Under the pieces are notes generated by a model. The model did not search any database. It was not told where the DNA came from and was given only the letters and a program-made list of their open reading frames with translations. Made by a program: the position numbers and the translations under genes. Shown piece by piece: positions 18,472 through 27,545 of a stretch of DNA of 45,811 bases; position 1 is the stretch's first letter; each line of letters begins with the position of its first letter. Where the stretch lies: NCBI GenBank assembly GCA_002789015.1, contig PFSJ01000025.1, positions 1 to 45,811 of the forward strand, written 5' to 3'. The DNA comes from a candidate division WWE3 bacterium CG_4_9_14_0_2_um_filter_35_11. GTDB taxonomy: Bacteria; Patescibacteriota; WWE3; 2-01-FULL-39-13.

Positions 18472-19638
18472 ATGAAATTTACTGTAATTAGAGAAAATTT
18501 ATCAAACGCATTAAACGTCGTAAGTAAAGCTGTAAACCAGAGAAGTCCACTTCCAATACTTTCAAATATTTTAATAAAAACGGAAAAAGGGATGATTCAA
18601 CTTTTTGCTTCTGATTTACAAATGAGCATTTCTGCAAGTGTAGGAGCGAAAATTGATGAACCCGGAGAAATTACAGTTCCAGCAAAAATATTTATTGAAT
18701 TTGTTAACCAAGTAAATTCCGATAAAATTGATTTTTCTTTAAGTGGGGCTGTCTTAAAGTTATCGACAGATAAAGTAAACGCAACTTTATCAGGAATCCC
18801 TGCTTCGGAGTTTCCTGTTATGGATAGACCGAAAAAAGGATATGAAGTTACATTGCCTTCGGATTTATTTTCTAAAGCAATTCAAAAAGTTCAATATGTT
18901 GTCGCAATTGATGAAGGAAGGCCTGTTTTAACTGGAATTTATTTCAAAATAACTAAAAACGAATTGGTAATTGCAGGAACTGATGGATATCGAATGGCTG
19001 AGTATTCATTTGGTCTTCAAAATGCTCCATTTGGAATAAAAGAAGACGAAGTTGTTTCTTGTGTTGTGCCGGCGAAGGCTTTTTCAGAAAATATAAAAGC
19101 CTTCGCCGGCAAATCAAACGACATGACTTTTGCAATCTATCCAGAAAATAATGTTGTAACTCTTAAAGTTGACGATTATGTTGCGCAGATCAGAATGATA
19201 GATGGAGAGTATCCTGATTATTTATCAGTTGTTCCATCTGAATTTTCAACTTCAATTGTTATTGATTCTTCGGAGTTTTCAAATGGAATTAAGCTCGCAA
19301 GTATTTTTGCTCGCGATATTGGGAATATGATTAAACTTGTAATAAAAGATGGAGTTATTGAATCAATTTCTCAACCATCAGAATCAGGAAGCAATATTAC
19401 AAAAATGTCAGCAGATGTTGAAGGTGAAGATATTGCAATCGCTTTTAATGCTAAATATCTTCTTGATTTTGTTAGTAATCAGTCTTCAAGCGGAGATATT
19501 ATATTTAAAACAAGCGATCCTTTAAAGCCTGTTTTATTTTCAGTCAATACAGAGGAAAATTATTTTGCAGAAGGTAAAAAAATTAATGGGTTTAAAAGAT
19601 ATTTTCATCTTATTATGCCAATGAAATCTAGTTGGTAA
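18472..19638 (+). CDS. dnaN: DNA polymerase III beta sliding clamp
   Basis: 388 aa. Ring-forming processivity clamp. MKFTVIRENLSNALNVVSKAVNQRSPLPILSNILIKTE is the standard start, and three clamp domains follow (FVNQVNSDKIDF, GIPASEFPVM, VLTGIYFKI, TDGYRMAEY). The end, FHLIMPMKSSW, corresponds to the usual liMPmr terminus but is extended. It normally sits next to dnaA; here it is last in the rpmH operon, on the other side of the origin from dnaA. A 16-bp perfect palindrome lies inside (PAKAFSENIKAFAG). Converges on virB4 with a 3-bp gap. Confidence 0.97.
   Translation: MKFTVIRENLSNALNVVSKAVNQRSPLPILSNILIKTEKGMIQLFASDLQMSISASVGAKIDEPGEITVPAKIFIEFVNQVNSDKIDFSLSGAVLKLSTDKVNATLSGIPASEFPVMDRPKKGYEVTLPSDLFSKAIQKVQYVVAIDEGRPVLTGIYFKITKNELVIAGTDGYRMAEYSFGLQNAPFGIKEDEVVSCVVPAKAFSENIKAFAGKSNDMTFAIYPENNVVTLKVDDYVAQIRMIDGEYPDYLSVVPSEFSTSIVIDSSEFSNGIKLASIFARDIGNMIKLVIKDGVIESISQPSESGSNITKMSADVEGEDIAIAFNAKYLLDFVSNQSSSGDIIFKTSDPLKPVLFSVNTEENYFAEGKKINGFKRYFHLIMPMKSSW
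19068..19110. repeat. Perfect 16-bp hairpin inside dnaN
   Basis: GCCGGCGAAGGCTTTT (19068-19083), 11-nt loop, AAAAGCCTTCGCCGGC (19095-19110). GC-rich against an AT-rich gene; read in frame as PAKAFSENIKAFAGK. The aligned region in other clamps has about the same length, so it may be a replacement rather than an insertion. Confidence 0.85.
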
Positions 19639-19641
19639 TTT

Positions 19642-21588
19642 TTACGATTGATTTATTTGTATTGTCCCGTTTTTAAAATCTTCGGTTCCTTCCTGTCCAG
19701 ATGAATATGGGTTTGGCATTTGTCCTGGTATGGTCGGACTTTTTATTTGTTCTTTGGCAGCCACCTTATTTGCAAGTTCTGTTACAGCGGCTTCATCTTT
19801 TTGTCTTTGAGCAATTTCACGCGGATTTGTTGTAATAAGTTCATGTTCTGATTGAGATGCTTTTACCTGCATTGCAACATGATTTGTTCCTGCAAAAAAT
19901 AAACCTTCGCCAATTCCAGCTGAAAGTAAGAAGTTTTTTTCTCCTTCTGACAGGTAAAATACTTCGGCAATTTTATCAATAGCCGCTGGATGTTGTTTTA
20001 ACAATATTTGTATTGAAGAGTTTGTGACAACTGCTTTTCCGTATTCTGTACTTAAGAAATCGTTAACATCTTGAGTTATTGTTGTTAACCCAAGGTAATA
20101 TTTTCTAGCTCTTTTTGCTAAAGAATAAACGAAGGCCGCAGAGTCTGGGTACTTCATTAATGTCCAGGCCTCATCGAGTAAAAGCAACCTCTTTTTTAAG
20201 TCGTGTTTAACTTTTGTCCAAATAAAGTCAAGAATCATAAACATGGCAATTGGTCTTAGTACGTCTTCAAGATTTCTTATCGAAAAGACAGTAAAGCTGT
20301 TGTCTAAATTTATGTTCGATCTTTGGTCAAAAACTCCAGCTAAAGAACCTTTTATGTATCGCTCCATTTTTTCTGCGAGAGATTTCGATTCGGGCTCATC
20401 CATGGCCTGTAGAACCTTGTATAGGTCTTCTAATAGCGGTGGTTCATTAGTTTGAGTCATTGGATCTTGAGTGATTCCTTTTAATCTATACGTGTCTACA
20501 AGGGCACGGTCCAGAATTGCTGACTCTGAGCTTGATAATTCTCCTAACATAATTCTAAACAGTGCATGAAGGCCTAGTATTTTTAAACTTAGTTGATCTT
20601 CTACTTCAGGGATTTTTGGTAAATCAAACGGATTGATTTTTGTTGAACTATTTACGCTAAAGTCTAGGTATTCGCCGCCAACGGCTTCGCATAATCTCTT
20701 ATATTCAGTTTCTGGATCAATAACAATTATGTCAATTCCAAATATCAATGATCTTAGGGCTTCAAGTTTTACTAAGTATGATTTACCTGCACCCGATTTT
20801 GCAAAAATTACTGAATTAGCATTTTCCAAAGAAAATCTGTCAAATATGATTAGTGATCCATTGTGCCTATTTAGCCCGTATAAAATCCCTTCACTTGAAG
20901 TTAATTCGCTTGATGTAAATGGGAATGTTGTTGCAACCGATGTTGTGTCCATATTCCTAATTACTTTTAGTTTGTCTAAGCATGTCGGAATTGTTGATTG
21001 AAAGGCTGCTTCCATGTCTAAAGTTGCTTTTTTGGATATCAAAGATAAAGATCCAAGTGTTGATTCAACCTGATATGTAATATTGTTTAAAACCTCTAAT
21101 GTGTCTGCTGACACTGTCACATAAAATGAAAAGTGGAAGAATCTCTCGATCCCTTTTACAAGTTGTTCCTGTAGCGATTTTGCATCTCCAAGTGCTGCTT
21201 GTACAGAAGGATCTATGACTTTACCTTTTTCTTTTGCAATGTTTATTGTTGCTTCCATTTCTGCAATTTTTCGTCTTAGATCGTCTAAGACATTTCTTGC
21301 GTTCATCGGATAGTAAAACATCGTGATAGTTATTGAGTGGTCAAAGTTTATTATTGGTTCAAGCCAGTTCGCTCCGACAAATCTTGGATATCCAGAAACG
21401 AATAAAGTTCTAAAATATTTGTCTCCAATTTTCATGTAGTTATAATCAACTTCGATTGCGCTTGGCGCGATTATATCTTTGACACTTGGTATGCCTTTTG
21501 CAAGTTTTCTTTCTGCACTTTCTTGTGTTTTTACTACAGTTGCTTCAACTTCTTTATCTTCTTTTTTCTTGCCTATATTTAAATTCAT
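19642..21588 (-). CDS. virB4: VirB4/TraC-type conjugative transfer ATPase
   Basis: 648 aa. Hexameric P-loop ATPase that powers type IV secretion. Walker A AKSGAGKSYLVKLEALRS (about 263-280); Walker B RLLLLDEAWTLM (about 467-478), followed by the family-typical AKRARKYYLGLTTITQDVNDFL and GKAVVTNSSIQILLKQ. The N-terminal half (FVGANWLEPIINFDHSITITMFYYP) matches the TraC/VirB4 N-domain. Last gene of the reverse run, 2 bp after the TraC-like gene. No VirB6, VirD4 or pilin gene is in the window, so this is part of a larger or minimal system. Confidence 0.92.
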   Translation of the reverse strand: MNLNIGKKKEDKEVEATVVKTQESAERKLAKGIPSVKDIIAPSAIEVDYNYMKIGDKYFRTLFVSGYPRFVGANWLEPIINFDHSITITMFYYPMNARNVLDDLRRKIAEMEATINIAKEKGKVIDPSVQAALGDAKSLQEQLVKGIERFFHFSFYVTVSADTLEVLNNITYQVESTLGSLSLISKKATLDMEAAFQSTIPTCLDKLKVIRNMDTTSVATTFPFTSSELTSSEGILYGLNRHNGSLIIFDRFSLENANSVIFAKSGAGKSYLVKLEALRSLIFGIDIIVIDPETEYKRLCEAVGGEYLDFSVNSSTKINPFDLPKIPEVEDQLSLKILGLHALFRIMLGELSSSESAILDRALVDTYRLKGITQDPMTQTNEPPLLEDLYKVLQAMDEPESKSLAEKMERYIKGSLAGVFDQRSNINLDNSFTVFSIRNLEDVLRPIAMFMILDFIWTKVKHDLKKRLLLLDEAWTLMKYPDSAAFVYSLAKRARKYYLGLTTITQDVNDFLSTEYGKAVVTNSSIQILLKQHPAAIDKIAEVFYLSEGEKNFLLSAGIGEGLFFAGTNHVAMQVKASQSEHELITTNPREIAQRQKDEAAVTELANKVAAKEQIKSPTIPGQMPNPYSSGQEGTEDFKNGTIQINQS

Positions 21589-21590
21589 GT

Positions 21591-22286
21591 TTATGCAATC
21601 TTAGGTTCAACTAGGGCTGATGTATAGTCTTCAACGTTTCCTCTTAATTTTTGTGATTGAGCGGTTTCGCTGTTATATATTTCATAAAATAATTTGATTA
21701 ATTCTGTTGTGTTAAGTTGTTTTGCTTTAATACCGATTCGTGCGAATTCTTTTATTATAAAATTTTTTTTTGGTTCAAGGTCAGCAGTTGCTTCTTGTAG
21801 TATCTTATCGACGTTTATTCTTTGTTTGTTTGAACTTCCGCTAAATCCAAATAATGAGGCAAATGGATTAGCAGAACTTCCAATTTCAAATATTTTATAT
21901 GGGATTGTAACGTAAAAATTTTTATCTAAAACATTTTCTTTTGTGATTAATTCGTCTTGTATGAAGCTTCGGTATTTTTTTATTTGATCGCGGATTTTTG
22001 GATTTTGTTGTTTGTCTTCGATGTCTTTGACTTTTTCCAAGTATTCCGAAATGTCGATCCTTTTTGATCTAATAGTCACCTGAATTGGAAACGAAAGAGA
22101 ATTCAAAAGTGAGCTATATGCAGCAATTGCTGCATCTTGTTCTAGTACAGAAAGAAGGTCAAAGTTAATTGCCGTTGTTTCTAGAATGACAACTGCTCCA
22201 CCATCGTTAAGGACAACTAAATTGTCTCTTATATCGGCGATATCCAAATGATCTTGAGTTGTTGATTTTATCTTTTTATTATTCAT
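21591..22286 (-). CDS. TraC-like type IV secretion accessory protein
   Basis: About 231 aa. Start chosen at ATG 22286 (MNNKKIKSTTQDHLDI), which overlaps the PrgI-family gene by 8 bp; the track start at 22331 would overlap it by 53 bp. The sequence (LDIADIRDNLVVLNDGGAVVILETTAINFDLLS, then AAYSSLLNSLSFPIQVTIRSKRID) matches the TraC-type domain found between PrgI and VirB4 genes in CPR and Gram-positive conjugation loci. Soluble; no membrane segment. It probably corresponds to the split-off N-terminal part of a VirB4-like protein. Role: part of the secretion ATPase assembly, inferred. Confidence 0.75.
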   Translation of the reverse strand: MNNKKIKSTTQDHLDIADIRDNLVVLNDGGAVVILETTAINFDLLSVLEQDAAIAAYSSLLNSLSFPIQVTIRSKRIDISEYLEKVKDIEDKQQNPKIRDQIKKYRSFIQDELITKENVLDKNFYVTIPYKIFEIGSSANPFASLFGFSGSSNKQRINVDKILQEATADLEPKKNFIIKEFARIGIKAKQLNTTELIKLFYEIYNSETAQSQKLRGNVEDYTSALVEPKIA

Positions 22287-23913
22287 TGGCGATAAGATTA
22301 ATAGGTCGAATCTGTTGTCCAAACGCTTCAACCGAAATTATATCAAACTTTTGTCCACCCTTAATTGCTTCGACTGAATATCCTCCATTTGGTACTGCAG
22401 TTTGCGTTTTGAATTGTCCAAGTTGGTTTGTTTTTAATGCTCTCATAACATCACCGTTTGCATCCTTAATAATCACAACTGCATTTTCTAGTAGATCACC
22501 ATCTTTGTTCTTTACTATTCCGTGAATAATATTTGATTTCTGATCTGCAATTTGATTTTGCTTTCTTCTTAAATGTGGTGGTAGATGAACGTCAGCAGTA
22601 TTTATATCTGGCTCTGATTGCGGTGGGTTTGTATCATCTGGTTTCACGAAGGTTTTACCAGGATTTTTAAGTTCGAATAATTCTTTTTGTATTGCAGATA
22701 AATGTTGTGTTAAAAGTTCGTTTTTTGATTTTAAGCTAGTTACTTCGGTATTTAATGTTTCTTTGCTTTCTGAATCGCCGATGTTTTCAAGACTGCTTGA
22801 GCTTTTTGTTAGTGCTGTGGCTAAATCTTCTTTCTCTTCTTTTAGCTTATTAAACTTTTTGCTGAAAAATTCAATTCTACTTTGTGCTTGAGCTGCTTTT
22901 TCCGGCTTGTCTTTTAATTCTGTTTTTGCTTTTTTTGCGACATCAAGAAGTTCTGCAACTTTCTTTTCTAATGATGATTCTTGTGATTTTAGGTTTCTAA
23001 TACTTTCGGCAACTATCGTTCTTGGAATTCTGGATGTGGTTTTTATGTTAATTTCACCTTTTAATTCGACTGGTAGATTTGTCATTACCCTATCTATTTG
23101 GTTTAAGGATTCATTTCTTATTACAACCCGTGGCATGGCTTTTAACATTTCCATTTTTGAGTCCATTTCACTTTTAACTATTTCTTTCCTTTGGGGTGGT
23201 TTTTTCTCCTCTACTATTTCTTTTATCTCCTTTTTATCGTTCTTTTTTTCTTCTTTCTTTTCAATTTTTATGTCTTCTTCTACATCTTCTGGTTCATCTA
23301 AATCTGGAATTGTAATTGTTTCCGTAATTGGTTCTTGATACATTAATCCGCTTGGCATCCCTATTATTAGTGAAGGATTTGGAGTGATCTTTACAGGAAT
23401 GCTTCCTTCGTATGGTTTTGAGAAAGCGAACTGAATATCGTCTAATCGTTTACTTTCGAATTTGTCAAGCTTTGTCATTGATTCTGGGACTTGTCCTAAA
23501 TATTCATCTAGTTTGTTTCTGCTTTTTGCGGGGGTTAGTGTAATAATTTCATTTTTAATAATCTCAGCATAGTCGGCCAAGAAATATGCTGGAGGCGAAT
23601 AAGTTTTTCTCCAAACCATTTGGGTCGGTGAAATCATAGCTTTTATAAAACTTACTAGCCATTTATCGAGCCCTCTTTCTTGAATTGGAATAAAGGCTAC
23701 GGCAATAGACAAAGCACCAGATATTGAAATAAAAATATATTTCCAAAAAGTCGGAAGGCCTGTTTTATAAAAAGAATAAACAGTAACCATTCCAGCAAAC
23801 AAGTACATTAATTGTCTTACTGTAAGGTCCCCTATTACTTTAAATTCAACATCCATAACATTTTGAGGTACTGGATGTTGTCTGCTTGTTGATTGTTCCT
23901 CGTTAATTGGCAC
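22279..23913 (-). CDS. PrgI-family T4SS membrane protein with C-terminal carboxypeptidase-regulatory-like domain
   Basis: 544 aa. N-terminal about 110 residues match PrgI: VPQNVMDVEFKVIGDLTVRQLMYLFAG then two membrane helices, then FIPIQERGLDKWLVSFIKAMISPTQMVWRK. The middle (about 190-450) is charged and coiled-coil rich (KIEKKEEKKNDKKEIKEIVEEKK). The last 80 residues (IIHGIVKNKDGDLLENAVVIIKDANGDVMRALKTNQLGQFKTQ) are a CarboxypepD_reg/transthyretin-like beta domain. PrgI alone is about 100 aa in conjugative plasmids, so this is an unusually extended version. It overlaps the beta-propeller gene by 11 bp. Confidence 0.82.
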   Translation of the reverse strand: MPINEEQSTSRQHPVPQNVMDVEFKVIGDLTVRQLMYLFAGMVTVYSFYKTGLPTFWKYIFISISGALSIAVAFIPIQERGLDKWLVSFIKAMISPTQMVWRKTYSPPAYFLADYAEIIKNEIITLTPAKSRNKLDEYLGQVPESMTKLDKFESKRLDDIQFAFSKPYEGSIPVKITPNPSLIIGMPSGLMYQEPITETITIPDLDEPEDVEEDIKIEKKEEKKNDKKEIKEIVEEKKPPQRKEIVKSEMDSKMEMLKAMPRVVIRNESLNQIDRVMTNLPVELKGEINIKTTSRIPRTIVAESIRNLKSQESSLEKKVAELLDVAKKAKTELKDKPEKAAQAQSRIEFFSKKFNKLKEEKEDLATALTKSSSSLENIGDSESKETLNTEVTSLKSKNELLTQHLSAIQKELFELKNPGKTFVKPDDTNPPQSEPDINTADVHLPPHLRRKQNQIADQKSNIIHGIVKNKDGDLLENAVVIIKDANGDVMRALKTNQLGQFKTQTAVPNGGYSVEAIKGGQKFDIISVEAFGQQIRPINLIANE

Positions 23914-25096
23914 GGTTAAATGTTATATTCGAAATTGATTTTGCTTGATCAACTGGAGTTACTTCTCCGTTTAAAATATCTACTATTGCAAGGCTTGCCG
24001 TTTGAAACTGATACAAAAGGCAACTTTCACCAAGACAGCTGTCAGCTTTAATTCCTGCGATTTTATCTTGTGTTATCCAAGTTGGCAAAATTATTCCTCT
24101 AAGAATATTTCTGTGAATATTCAATTTTGAATCATAAACTCCTAAAACTACAGTAAGATCATTGTTTTCGTTCCACCAATAAGCAAACGATTTTCCATTT
24201 GGTGAAACTTGAGGATTATAACCTATAAAGTTAGTGATTTCGGATTCGCCTTCTTCTCCAATAGCTTTATACAGCAGTTTTCCATCTTTTTTATATCCGA
24301 TTATTTGGTTGTCTACGAAAAATGGATCAGATGCGCCAGATATAAGATCGTTTTGAATTCCATTAATCCTATAAATATAAACGGCTGGATAGGTATTAGC
24401 TTGAACTTTTTCCGCAACCTGTGTTTGCATTAAGGTTGAGAAAACAAAATATTGTCCATCGTCTGAAAATAGTACCTTTGCATAAGTATTCGTCGAATCT
24501 GACACTAGAGGGATTGCCCTAAGTTGTGTGTCGATGGTTCCTGATTTAAATCTTAGATTAGTTGCGTTTCCTTCTTCGGAAATGTAGGCGATATATTTTC
24601 TATCTGGGCTCCATTCGAAAGCGTTTATTTTTGATGCAGTTGAGACTAGCTCTGGTTTAAGTGAATTATTTTTAATGTCATATGAGAAAAGCTCACAAGC
24701 GTTGCCTTGCGTAAGGCATTTGGAGTAGGTCAAAATCGCAGGCTCTTTCCAGGCAAGCGTTGTATAAATTCCGTCTGCGGATACAGGGATTTCTGAAATT
24801 AATATTTTCTCTTGAAAGTTATCTTCTAAAGCAAATATTGAAGTTCCATTTTTAATATAAGCAAAAAGGTACTTAATTTCTTTCCGGACAGTTTTTTCTG
24901 GTTGAATTTCTGGTGTCGGAGTTGGATCTTCTGGAACAATTGGCTTTTTCTGGCTAGCAATAAAAATTACTATTCCGATACCTATTGCAATTAATCCGAA
25001 AAAGAAGAAAAGTCCTTTAAATAGTTTTCTATAAAAGGACTTTTCGAAGAGCGGTTTTTTTTCAGCGAACTCTGATGTTTGGACAGGTGTTTCCAT
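23903..25096 (-). CDS. Membrane-anchored TolB/PD40-type beta-propeller protein
   Basis: 397 aa. One N-terminal membrane helix (about 30-48, LFFFFGLIAIGIGIVIFIA), then repeated propeller blades recognisable by FEWSPDRKYIAYISEEG, VLFSDDGQYFVFS and PQVSPNGKSFAYWW. Likely extracytoplasmic scaffold. It sits between groEL (15-bp gap) and the PrgI-family gene (11-bp overlap), so it is probably part of the secretion locus. An extended -10 (TGATAAACT) at the groEL stop codon, 9 nt before the ATG, may give it its own promoter. Confidence 0.75.
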   Translation of the reverse strand: METPVQTSEFAEKKPLFEKSFYRKLFKGLFFFFGLIAIGIGIVIFIASQKKPIVPEDPTPTPEIQPEKTVRKEIKYLFAYIKNGTSIFALEDNFQEKILISEIPVSADGIYTTLAWKEPAILTYSKCLTQGNACELFSYDIKNNSLKPELVSTASKINAFEWSPDRKYIAYISEEGNATNLRFKSGTIDTQLRAIPLVSDSTNTYAKVLFSDDGQYFVFSTLMQTQVAEKVQANTYPAVYIYRINGIQNDLISGASDPFFVDNQIIGYKKDGKLLYKAIGEEGESEITNFIGYNPQVSPNGKSFAYWWNENNDLTVVLGVYDSKLNIHRNILRGIILPTWITQDKIAGIKADSCLGESCLLYQFQTASLAIVDILNGEVTPVDQAKSISNITFNRAN

Positions 25097-25105
25097 CTTG
25101 AATAA

Positions 25106-25111
25106 AGTTTA
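25106..25111 (-). promoter_or_regulatory. -10 element of the secretion-locus genes
   Basis: Minus strand TGA TAAACT, where the TGA is the groEL stop codon. The -10 ends 9 nt before ATG 25096. No clear -35. Confidence 0.4.
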
Positions 25112-26746
25112 TCACATCATCCCAGGCATTCCGCCCATGCCACCTTGTGGCATTCCTTGTGATTCTGGCTTCTCTTCTGGTTCATCTGCAATTAATGCAT
25201 CCGTTGTTATTATGCTGATTGTTACGCTAATTGCATTTTCTACGGCGGTTCTTGTAACTTTAGCTGGATCTATTACTCCGGCTGCTACCAAATCTTCCAT
25301 TTTACCTGTTAGTACGTTTAGGCCTATATTTTTGTCAAGATTTTCTTGGACTTCTTTGATATATGTTCCAGGTTCCATTCCTGCATTTGAAACGATTTTT
25401 CTAAACGGAGCTTCTAACGCTTCAAATAATATTTTTGCACCAACTTTTTCGTCGCCTTCTAACGTAAGTTTTTCTAAAACTTTTCTGGCTTTAAGAAGTG
25501 CGACTCCTCCACCTGGTACTACTCCTTCGGAAACAGCTGCTTGAGTAGCATTTTTGGCATCTTCTACTCTGTATTTCTTTTCTTTCATTTCAGCTTCTGT
25601 TGCCGCTCCGACGCTTATTATTGCAACTCCTCCAATTAATTTTGCTAATCTTTCTTGTAGTTTTTCTCTGTCGTAGTCAGAAGTTGATTTTTCAAGTTCT
25701 TGTCTGATTTGTATTTCTCGGTGTTTTATATCCTCTTTTAAACCCTTTCCTCCAATTATTGTTGTGTCATCTTTTGTTGATATAACTTTGTCGGCACGTC
25801 CAAGGTCTTCTATTGTTACGGAATCTAGCTTACGACCAACGTCTTCTGTTATCACTTTTCCGCCAGTAACCACAGAGATGTCTTCAAGCATTGCTTTTCT
25901 GCGATCGCCAAATCCAGGGGCTTTTAGAGCCAAAACCTTAAGTGTTCCTCTCATTTTATTTACAACAAGTGTAGCTAGAGCTTGTCCTTCTACGTCTTCT
26001 GCGATTATTACGAGGTTTTGTGTAACCTTTACCAGGTTTTCTAGCATTGGAACCAAGTCTTGAATATTGCTGATTTTTTTATCAGTAATAAGAATGTGCG
26101 CGTCTTCTATTTCAGCAATCATTTTTTCTGGATCGGTTACGAAATATGAAGACATGTAGCCACTATTGAAGTTCATACCTTCTTTTGTTTCGAGTTCCAT
26201 TTCTAGTCCGCGTCCTTCTTCGACTGTGATAACTCCGTCTGGGCCAACCTTTTCCATTGCTTCAGCGATGATTTGTCCAATTTTTTCATCTTGAGCGGAA
26301 TTTGTTGCAACTTGAGCTCTTTCTTCTTTTGTCTTTATTGGTTTTGCCATGTCAGCAATTGCTTTTGTAATTTCTTTGGCTGCTTTTTCAAGGCCTCTTC
26401 GAATAAACATTGGATTTGCGCCGGCGGCAACATTTCTAAGCCCAGCGTCAACGAGTGCTTGAGCAATAACAGTCGCCGTTGTTGTTCCATCGCCTGCGGC
26501 GTCATTAGTTTTTGTTGCCGCCTCTAAAACAAGCTTCGCTCCCATGTTTTCAAATTTATCTTTTAGATCAATTTCTTTTGCAACAGTCACGCCGTCGTGT
26601 GTAACGTTTGGAGCTCCCCATTCTTTGCTAAGTCCAACATTTCTTCCCAAAGGCCCCATTGTTGCGCCTACTGCATTTGCAAGTGCGTCAACTCCTGCTT
26701 TTAATTTATTTCTTGCTTCTTGGTTGTAAATTATTTTTTTTGCCAT
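25112..26746 (-). CDS. groEL: Chaperonin GroEL
   Basis: 544 aa, full length. ATP-driven folding chamber. Signatures: [61 protein letters not shown] and the classic [16 protein letters not shown]. The GGM tail is present ([14 protein letters not shown]). It follows groES by 17 bp. GroESL is followed by secretion genes in the same direction. Confidence 0.98.
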   Translation of the reverse strand: MAKKIIYNQEARNKLKAGVDALANAVGATMGPLGRNVGLSKEWGAPNVTHDGVTVAKEIDLKDKFENMGAKLVLEAATKTNDAAGDGTTTATVIAQALVDAGLRNVAAGANPMFIRRGLEKAAKEITKAIADMAKPIKTKEERAQVATNSAQDEKIGQIIAEAMEKVGPDGVITVEEGRGLEMELETKEGMNFNSGYMSSYFVTDPEKMIAEIEDAHILITDKKISNIQDLVPMLENLVKVTQNLVIIAEDVEGQALATLVVNKMRGTLKVLALKAPGFGDRRKAMLEDISVVTGGKVITEDVGRKLDSVTIEDLGRADKVISTKDDTTIIGGKGLKEDIKHREIQIRQELEKSTSDYDREKLQERLAKLIGGVAIISVGAATEAEMKEKKYRVEDAKNATQAAVSEGVVPGGGVALLKARKVLEKLTLEGDEKVGAKILFEALEAPFRKIVSNAGMEPGTYIKEVQENLDKNIGLNVLTGKMEDLVAAGVIDPAKVTRTAVENAISVTISIITTDALIADEPEEKPESQGMPQGGMGGMPGMM

Positions 26747-26763
26747 TTTTATTTTTTAACTAA

Positions 26764-27054
26764 TTACTCGATAACGGCAAGTATGTCGCTATCGTTAACT
26801 ATTTTATATTCGACTCCATCTACCATTACATTTTCTCCTGCCCATTTTCCTTTTATCAAAACTGTTTGCCCTTTTTTGACTTCAGGTTTAATTAATTGTC
26901 CCGATTCTGAAAAACGGCCTTCTCCAACGGCGATTACTTCTGCCATGTGAGTTTCCTCTTGTGAGTCGTCTGGTAAAAAAATTCCACCAGAAGTTTTTTC
27001 CTTTGGGTCAAGTAATTTAAGGACTACTTTGTCTGAAAGTGGTTTTATGGTCAT
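26764..27054 (-). CDS. groES: Co-chaperonin GroES
   Basis: 96 aa. Lid of the GroEL chamber. MTIKPLSDKVVLKLLDPKEKTSGGIFLPDDSQEETHMAEVIAVGEG has the mobile loop (KTSGGIFLPD) and the roof/core strands; KGQTVLIKGKWAGENVMVDGVEYKIVNDSDILAVIE is the C-terminal half. First gene of groESL with a promoter and a CIRCE-like repeat upstream. Confidence 0.97.
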   Translation of the reverse strand: MTIKPLSDKVVLKLLDPKEKTSGGIFLPDDSQEETHMAEVIAVGEGRFSESGQLIKPEVKKGQTVLIKGKWAGENVMVDGVEYKIVNDSDILAVIE

Positions 27055-27072
27055 ATGATTTTTATTAAAATA

Positions 27073-27129
27073 TTAATTAAACTCAACGCTTCGAGTTAAA
27101 ATATATCAGACCAAGCCCTTGAGTGTCAA
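27073..27129 (-). promoter_or_regulatory. groESL promoter with CIRCE-like inverted repeat
   Basis: Minus strand TTGACA (27129-27124), 18 bp, TGa TATATT (27105-27100). Immediately downstream is an inverted repeat, AACTC-N8-GAGTT, which extends to 8-bp arms with one mismatch. CIRCE is TTAGCACTC-N9-GAGTGCTAA, so this is a shortened relative in the correct place for HrcA control. Operator identity is inference. Confidence 0.5.
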
Positions 27130-27522
27130 TGGAAAGTATTTAAGCCACGGGGAAAAGGATTTATAAGTGATGAGATATGTGAAAATGTCTATTGCAAAAT
27201 TAATAAGAAATCCAAGGAATAAATAAAATAGATAGCCTCCGAATAGGTACGAGAGGATTAAAAGGATAAAAAGAACCTCGAAATTATGAAAAATATAAAA
27301 ATGTGGAGTGTGGGATTTGAATTCGTGTTTGAAAAATTGTAATGCCGATTTTAAGTCCTTTGGATGATTAGAAAACAGATAATAAAAAAGATGGTCTATG
27401 TCGATTAAGAGAGAGCCACATATCAGTAAACCAATTTCATTTGGTTTAAACGATAACAAATATCCAACTAAGAGTGGAGTTAATATGTTGACAGAGATTT
27501 CTATCAGAAATTGTTTTGACAT
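27106..27522 (-). CDS. Small membrane protein, YdjM-like (metal-dependent hydrolase family)
   Basis: 138 aa with about four hydrophobic segments. GLLICGSLLIDIDHLFYYLF contains the D-x-D-H motif found in the YdjM/LexA-binding membrane hydrolase family, followed by HEFKSHTPHFYIFHNFE with further His residues. Its end holds the -35 and its stop codon abuts the -10 of the groES promoter. Its start codon overlaps the ATG of the divergent Nudix ORF. Activity and substrate unknown. Confidence 0.65.
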   Translation of the reverse strand: MSKQFLIEISVNILTPLLVGYLLSFKPNEIGLLICGSLLIDIDHLFYYLFSNHPKDLKSALQFFKHEFKSHTPHFYIFHNFEVLFILLILSYLFGGYLFYLFLGFLINFAIDIFTYLITYKSFSPWLKYFPLTLKGLV

Positions 27523-27545
27523 GTTGTTTACTCGGGTGCTAAAGT
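27516..27545 (+). promoter_or_regulatory. Promoter of the Nudix gene
   Basis: TTGACA (27516-27521), 18 bp, TAAAGT (27540-27545) with extended TGc. It overlaps the first in-frame ATG (27521), so translation probably starts further downstream. Confidence 0.5.

Noticed and set aside
22907-23338. 143-aa forward ORF opposite the PrgI-family gene
   Set aside because: Ser/Phe-rich shadow of the Lys/Glu-rich coiled coil on the other strand.
25008-25044. 11-bp inverted repeat AAAAGTCCTTT/AAAGGACTTTT in the beta-propeller gene
   Set aside because: Low GC and imperfect extension; in AT-rich Lys/Phe codons this can occur by chance, unlike the GC-rich perfect hairpins elsewhere.
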